This document shows positions 61,392-64,000 of a stretch of DNA of 64,000 bases, in pieces (within the stretch, counting starts at the first letter, position 1; every line of letters starts with the position of its first letter). The stretch comes from Amycolatopsis tucumanensis (GTDB lineage Bacteria; Actinomycetota; Actinomycetes; Mycobacteriales; Pseudonocardiaceae): assembly GCF_021654135.1 (NCBI RefSeq), contig NZ_JAKGSD010000009.1, positions 124,001-188,000 on the forward strand. The letters are read 5' to 3'. The translations under genes and the position numbers were made by a program. Below the pieces are notes generated by a model. The model was given only the letters and a program-made list of their open reading frames with translations, searched no databases and was not told the origin of the DNA.

Positions 61392-62558
61392 ATGCGCGAA
61401 CCAGCTCTCGTCCCCCGGCTGCGGCCGTTCACGTCGACCATCTTCGCGGAGATGACCGCGCTCGCCGTGCGCACCGAAGCGGTCAACCTCGGCCAGGGCT
61501 TCCCGGACACCGACGGACCGTCCGGAATGCTCGACGCCGCGAAGAACGCGCTGTTCGGCGGCGCGAACCAGTACCCGCCCGGGCCAGGGAGGCCGGAACT
61601 GCGGGCGGCGATCGCACGCCACCGGGCGCGCTACGGGCTGTCCTACGACCCGGACAACGAGATCCTCGTCACCGCCGGCGCCACCGAAGCCATCTCCGCG
61701 GCGCTGCTGGCGCTGACCGAACCCGGCGACGAGGTCATCGTGATCGAGCCGTATTACGACTCGTACGCGGCGGCGGTCGCGATGGCGGGAGCGACCCGGC
61801 GGGTGGTCTCGCTGGTGGAGGGTGCGGACGGGCGGTTCGCGCTCGACCTCGACGCGCTGCGGGCCGCGGTCACCCCGGCGACACGCGCGATCCTGGTGAA
61901 CTCGCCGCACAACCCGACGGGAACCGTTTTCACGCGCGAGGAGCTGTCGGCGATCGCCGACCTGTGCCGGGAACGGGACCTGATCGCGGTCACCGACGAG
62001 GTGTACGAGCACCTGGTCTTCGACGACGCCGAGCACGTACCGCTGGCCGCGTTCCCGGGGATGCGCGACCGGACGGTGTCGATCTCCAGCGCGGGCAAGA
62101 CGTTCAACTGCACCGGCTGGAAGATCGGCTGGGTGTGCAGCAGCCCGGAACTGGTGGCTGCGGTGCGGGCGGCGAAGCAGTTCATGACCTTCGTGTCCGG
62201 CGGGCCGTTGCAGCCGGCCGTCGCGCATGCGCTCGACCACGAACTGCCGTGGGTGGAGTCGCTGCGGACCTCGCTGGCGGCCAAACGAGACCGGCTGTCG
62301 GCGGGCCTCACGGCGGCGGGCTTCAGGGTGCGGCCGAGCCTCGGCACGTACTTCGTGTGCGCGGACGTGCGGCCGCTGGGCTTCACGGACGCCGCCGAGC
62401 TGGCGTGGCAGCTGCCGGAGCGGGTCGGGGTGGCGGCCGTGCCGGTGAGTGTGTTCACGGACAACCCGGCGGAGTGGCGGCACGTGCTGCGGTTCGCGTT
62501 CTGCAAGCGGGACGAGGTGCTGGACGAGGCGATCGAGCGGCTGCACAAGCTGGCCTGA
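61392..62558 (+). CDS. PLP-dependent aminotransferase class I (DapC-like)
   Basis: The 388-residue product has the fold-type I motifs: NLGQGFPDTDGP, ILVTAGATEAISAALLAL, LVNSPHNPTGTVF, VTDEVYEHLVFD, the PLP lysine in SISSAGKTFNCTGWKIGW, and FVSGGPLQPAVAHAL. It resembles N-succinyldiaminopimelate aminotransferase DapC of actinobacteria, but kynurenine- or methionine-type aminotransferases of this subgroup cannot be excluded. ATG 61392 is the start. Confidence 0.9.
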   Translation: MREPALVPRLRPFTSTIFAEMTALAVRTEAVNLGQGFPDTDGPSGMLDAAKNALFGGANQYPPGPGRPELRAAIARHRARYGLSYDPDNEILVTAGATEAISAALLALTEPGDEVIVIEPYYDSYAAAVAMAGATRRVVSLVEGADGRFALDLDALRAAVTPATRAILVNSPHNPTGTVFTREELSAIADLCRERDLIAVTDEVYEHLVFDDAEHVPLAAFPGMRDRTVSISSAGKTFNCTGWKIGWVCSSPELVAAVRAAKQFMTFVSGGPLQPAVAHALDHELPWVESLRTSLAAKRDRLSAGLTAAGFRVRPSLGTYFVCADVRPLGFTDAAELAWQLPERVGVAAVPVSVFTDNPAEWRHVLRFAFCKRDEVLDEAIERLHKLA

Positions 62559-63074
62559 GCGCGGTTCGGCCCGACGGAGGCGGCGCATCGGCGCGAATCC
62601 TTGTCCGGGCGCGATCGCGGGTGGGTGGGTGCACCGCGAGATCGCGGCCGGGCTCGTGGATTGGGCATACCCGCTGGCGCACCGGGGCGCGAGGCTGGAG
62701 CGCCGGACGGCTGTGGCCGGAGGGCCGAGAGGTCACAGCGCCGGGAGCCGGAGCGCCGGGAGACCGGAGCACCGGGAGACCGCACAGCACCGCAGGCCGT
62801 AAGGCCGCGGGCGAAGGGCCGCAACGTCCAGCGCTGGAATGCCCAGAGCCGCAACCGCGCGGCGTCGGGCCGGAGCGCCGGAACTGAAACGCCGGAATAG
62901 CCGGTCGAGCCAGCGCGCCAGCGAGCTGGTCGAGCCGGAGAGCCGGAGAGCCGGGGAGCCAGTCGAGCCGGAGAGCCGGACACGGAACTCCTGCACCCGG
63001 CGGCCCGCGGCCGGGTGTCGGCGCACTGCGCCTGCACCCGGCGGCCGGCGCAGTGCGGCGCCGGGCCCGGTGAG
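62559..63074. other. Non-coding spacer with GCCGGAG-rich direct repeats
   Basis: No gene is seen. Short repeats of GAGCCGGAGAGCCGG type appear at 62749-62790 and 62926-62980, followed by inverted C/G-rich stretches (CTGCACCCGGCGG at 62991 and 63032). The repeats lead directly into the 47-bp array. Confidence 0.6.
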
Positions 63075-63332
63075 CCCCTCCGGCTCGCGCGCCGCCGTAG
63101 CGAGTCCAGTGCGCGGCCGCGCTCCTCCGGCTCGCACGTCGCCGCAGCGAGTCCAGCGCGCGGCCGCACTTCTCCGGCTCGCGCGCCGCCGGGCCCGGTG
63201 AGCCCCTCCGCCTCGCGCGCCGCCGCAGCGAGTCCAGTGCGCGGCCGCGCTCCTCCGCCTCGCGCGCCGCCGCAGCGAGTCCAGTGCGCGGCCGCGCTCC
63301 TCCGCCTCGCACGTCGCCGCAGCGAGTCCAGT
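63075..63332. repeat. 47-bp tandem repeat array upstream of a sigma-factor gene's 3' end
   Basis: Five full or partial copies of a 47-bp unit (core GCGCGGCCGCGCTCCTCCG and CGCAGCGAGTCCAGT) end at 63110, 63157, 63238, 63285 and 63332. The copies at 63239 and 63286 are almost identical; the third is broken by an insertion of GGGCCCGGTGAGCCCC type. The array stops 22 bp before the sigma-factor stop codon. It translates to Ala/Arg-rich strings on both strands and is most likely non-coding. Confidence 0.85.
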
Positions 63333-63354
63333 GCGCGGCCGGGCCCTCCCGGGC

Positions 63355-63897
63355 TCACGCGTGGTCGTAGCCGTGGGCTTCCAGGTAGCGGCGTAGGCGG
63401 TCGAGGGCTCTGCGGCGCGTCGGGCCGACGCTGCCGATCGCTATGCCCAGCTCGGCGGCTATTTCAGCGTGTGTGGCCGGTGGGTCTTGCATCAGGAGTT
63501 CCACCAGGCGCCTCTGGGCGGCCGGCAGCTGGGCCACCGCCCGGTGTAGCAGGGCGTCCCGCTCACTGGCCAGTACTTGGCGTTCCGGGGTGAGCTCGTC
63601 GGGCCGGTCGCACTCCGCTGGGATCTCCCGCCGCCGCGACTCCAGCACCCTCAGCGCCTGCCGCCGGGCCGTCGTCGCCAGCCAGGCGGGTAGGCGGGCC
63701 GGCTCCCGGAGCTCCCGCAGCTGCGCCAGCGACACCCACGTGTTCTGGCAGACGTCGAACGCGTCGGCGTCGCCGAGCCGGTGCGCCCGCGCCACGCGCA
63801 GCACCACCACCGACAACCCGCGCACCAACGCGGACCACGCGCCCTGGTCGCCACGCCACGCCCGGGCCAGCAACTCGATCAGTTCGATTTCGGTCAT
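63355..63897 (-). CDS. Sigma-70 family RNA polymerase sigma factor (ECF-like)
   Basis: The 180-residue product has a region 2 (WSALVRGLSVVVLRVARAHRLGDADAFDVCQNTWVSLAQLREL) and region 4 (LPAAQRRLVELLMQDPPATHAEIAAELGIAIGSVGPTRRRALDRLRRYLEAHG). It is a short ECF-type factor of unknown regulon; no anti-sigma gene is visible downstream, but the region upstream is cut by the window edge. ATG 63897 follows GAGGGG. The gene ends beside the 47-bp repeat array. Confidence 0.9.
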   Translation of the reverse strand: MTEIELIELLARAWRGDQGAWSALVRGLSVVVLRVARAHRLGDADAFDVCQNTWVSLAQLRELREPARLPAWLATTARRQALRVLESRRREIPAECDRPDELTPERQVLASERDALLHRAVAQLPAAQRRLVELLMQDPPATHAEIAAELGIAIGSVGPTRRRALDRLRRYLEAHGYDHA

Positions 63898-64000
63898 TGC
63901 ACCCCTCGCGATCACCGGTCCCGACTCAGATGGCCCGGCCTGCGCGGAAGCTCCCGAAAACCGCTGGTAGGCGAGAAGTTGAGTAAAAGTACGCACACGT

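Noticed and set aside
63075..63332. Repeats as a centromere-like parS region
   Set aside because: The actinobacterial parS core (TGTTTCACGTGAAACA type) is absent and no parAB genes are near.
61754..63358. Very long minus-strand frame through the 47-bp array and the aminotransferase
   Set aside because: It is antisense to a clear aminotransferase and low-complexity in the repeat part; 47 bp is not a multiple of three.

Overview
The window is chromosomal DNA of a high-GC actinomycete, most likely a member of the Pseudonocardiaceae such as Amycolatopsis or a relative. Supporting signs are very high GC, many GTG starts, a mycothiol gene (mshA), an HbhA-type protein, SenX3-RegX3, a BldN-type sigma factor with its DUF5667 anti-sigma partner, and leaderless promoters. 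As I remember it, gene order over about 50 kb parallels, in reverse, the Mycobacterium tuberculosis block Rv0474 (XRE regulator) to Rv0527 (ccdA). I see no phage, insertion sequence, CRISPR array, tRNA or rRNA.

Layout. 1-10.6 kb: cytochrome c maturation genes (ccdA fragment, thioredoxin lipoprotein) and heme synthesis (hemL, hemB, hemD fusion, hemC, hemA) with the redox repressor rex, which has its own operator. 10.6-19.1 kb: a membrane molybdopterin oxidoreductase, a glutaredoxin, an acyl-CoA ligase, the BldN-type sigma/anti-sigma pair, a guanidine exporter preceded by a guanidine-III riboswitch, an ABC1 kinase and a HAD phosphatase. 19.1-28.1 kb: a conserved minus-strand block with an acyltransferase, an epimerase, the 33-residue ribosomal protein bS22, a BldC-like DNA-binding protein, proC, a thioesterase, proline dehydrogenase, a TIM-barrel isomerase and a proline-rich membrane protein. 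28.1-34.5 kb: ppx, regX3-senX3 with a PHO-box-like array upstream, an aldo/keto reductase, three regulators and gpmA. 35-45 kb: a YbjN protein, mshA, an L,D-transpeptidase, murB, a DUF2505 protein, a methyltransferase, an ornithine-lipid-type acyltransferase pair, DedA, a mycothiol-dependent-type protein and purU. 45-52.6 kb: an oxidoreductase, a SRPBCC protein, a glycine-betaine-type ABC uptake system without an ATPase, a YbaK-like deacylase, a DUF2516 protein, hbhA and its XRE regulator. 52.7-64 kb: a PCMT-like methyltransferase, a zinc-ribbon kinase, a PadR-controlled ABC exporter, VOC and CGNR proteins, a DUF445 protein, an aminotransferase and a sigma factor.

How it works together. Most genes are housekeeping: heme and cytochrome supply tied to redox state (rex), phosphate sensing (senX3-regX3, ppx, possibly membrane-lipid remodelling), mycothiol and cell-wall synthesis, and developmental control. 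The least ordinary material is non-coding: a guanidine-III riboswitch, several well-formed operators (Rex, PHO box, XRE, TetR, PadR), a cluster of DnaA boxes, and three unrelated families of short tandem intergenic repeats (periods of about 21, 45 and 47 bp), plus two places where the 3' end of a gene is copied into the neighbouring spacer. No clearly new multi-gene system was found.
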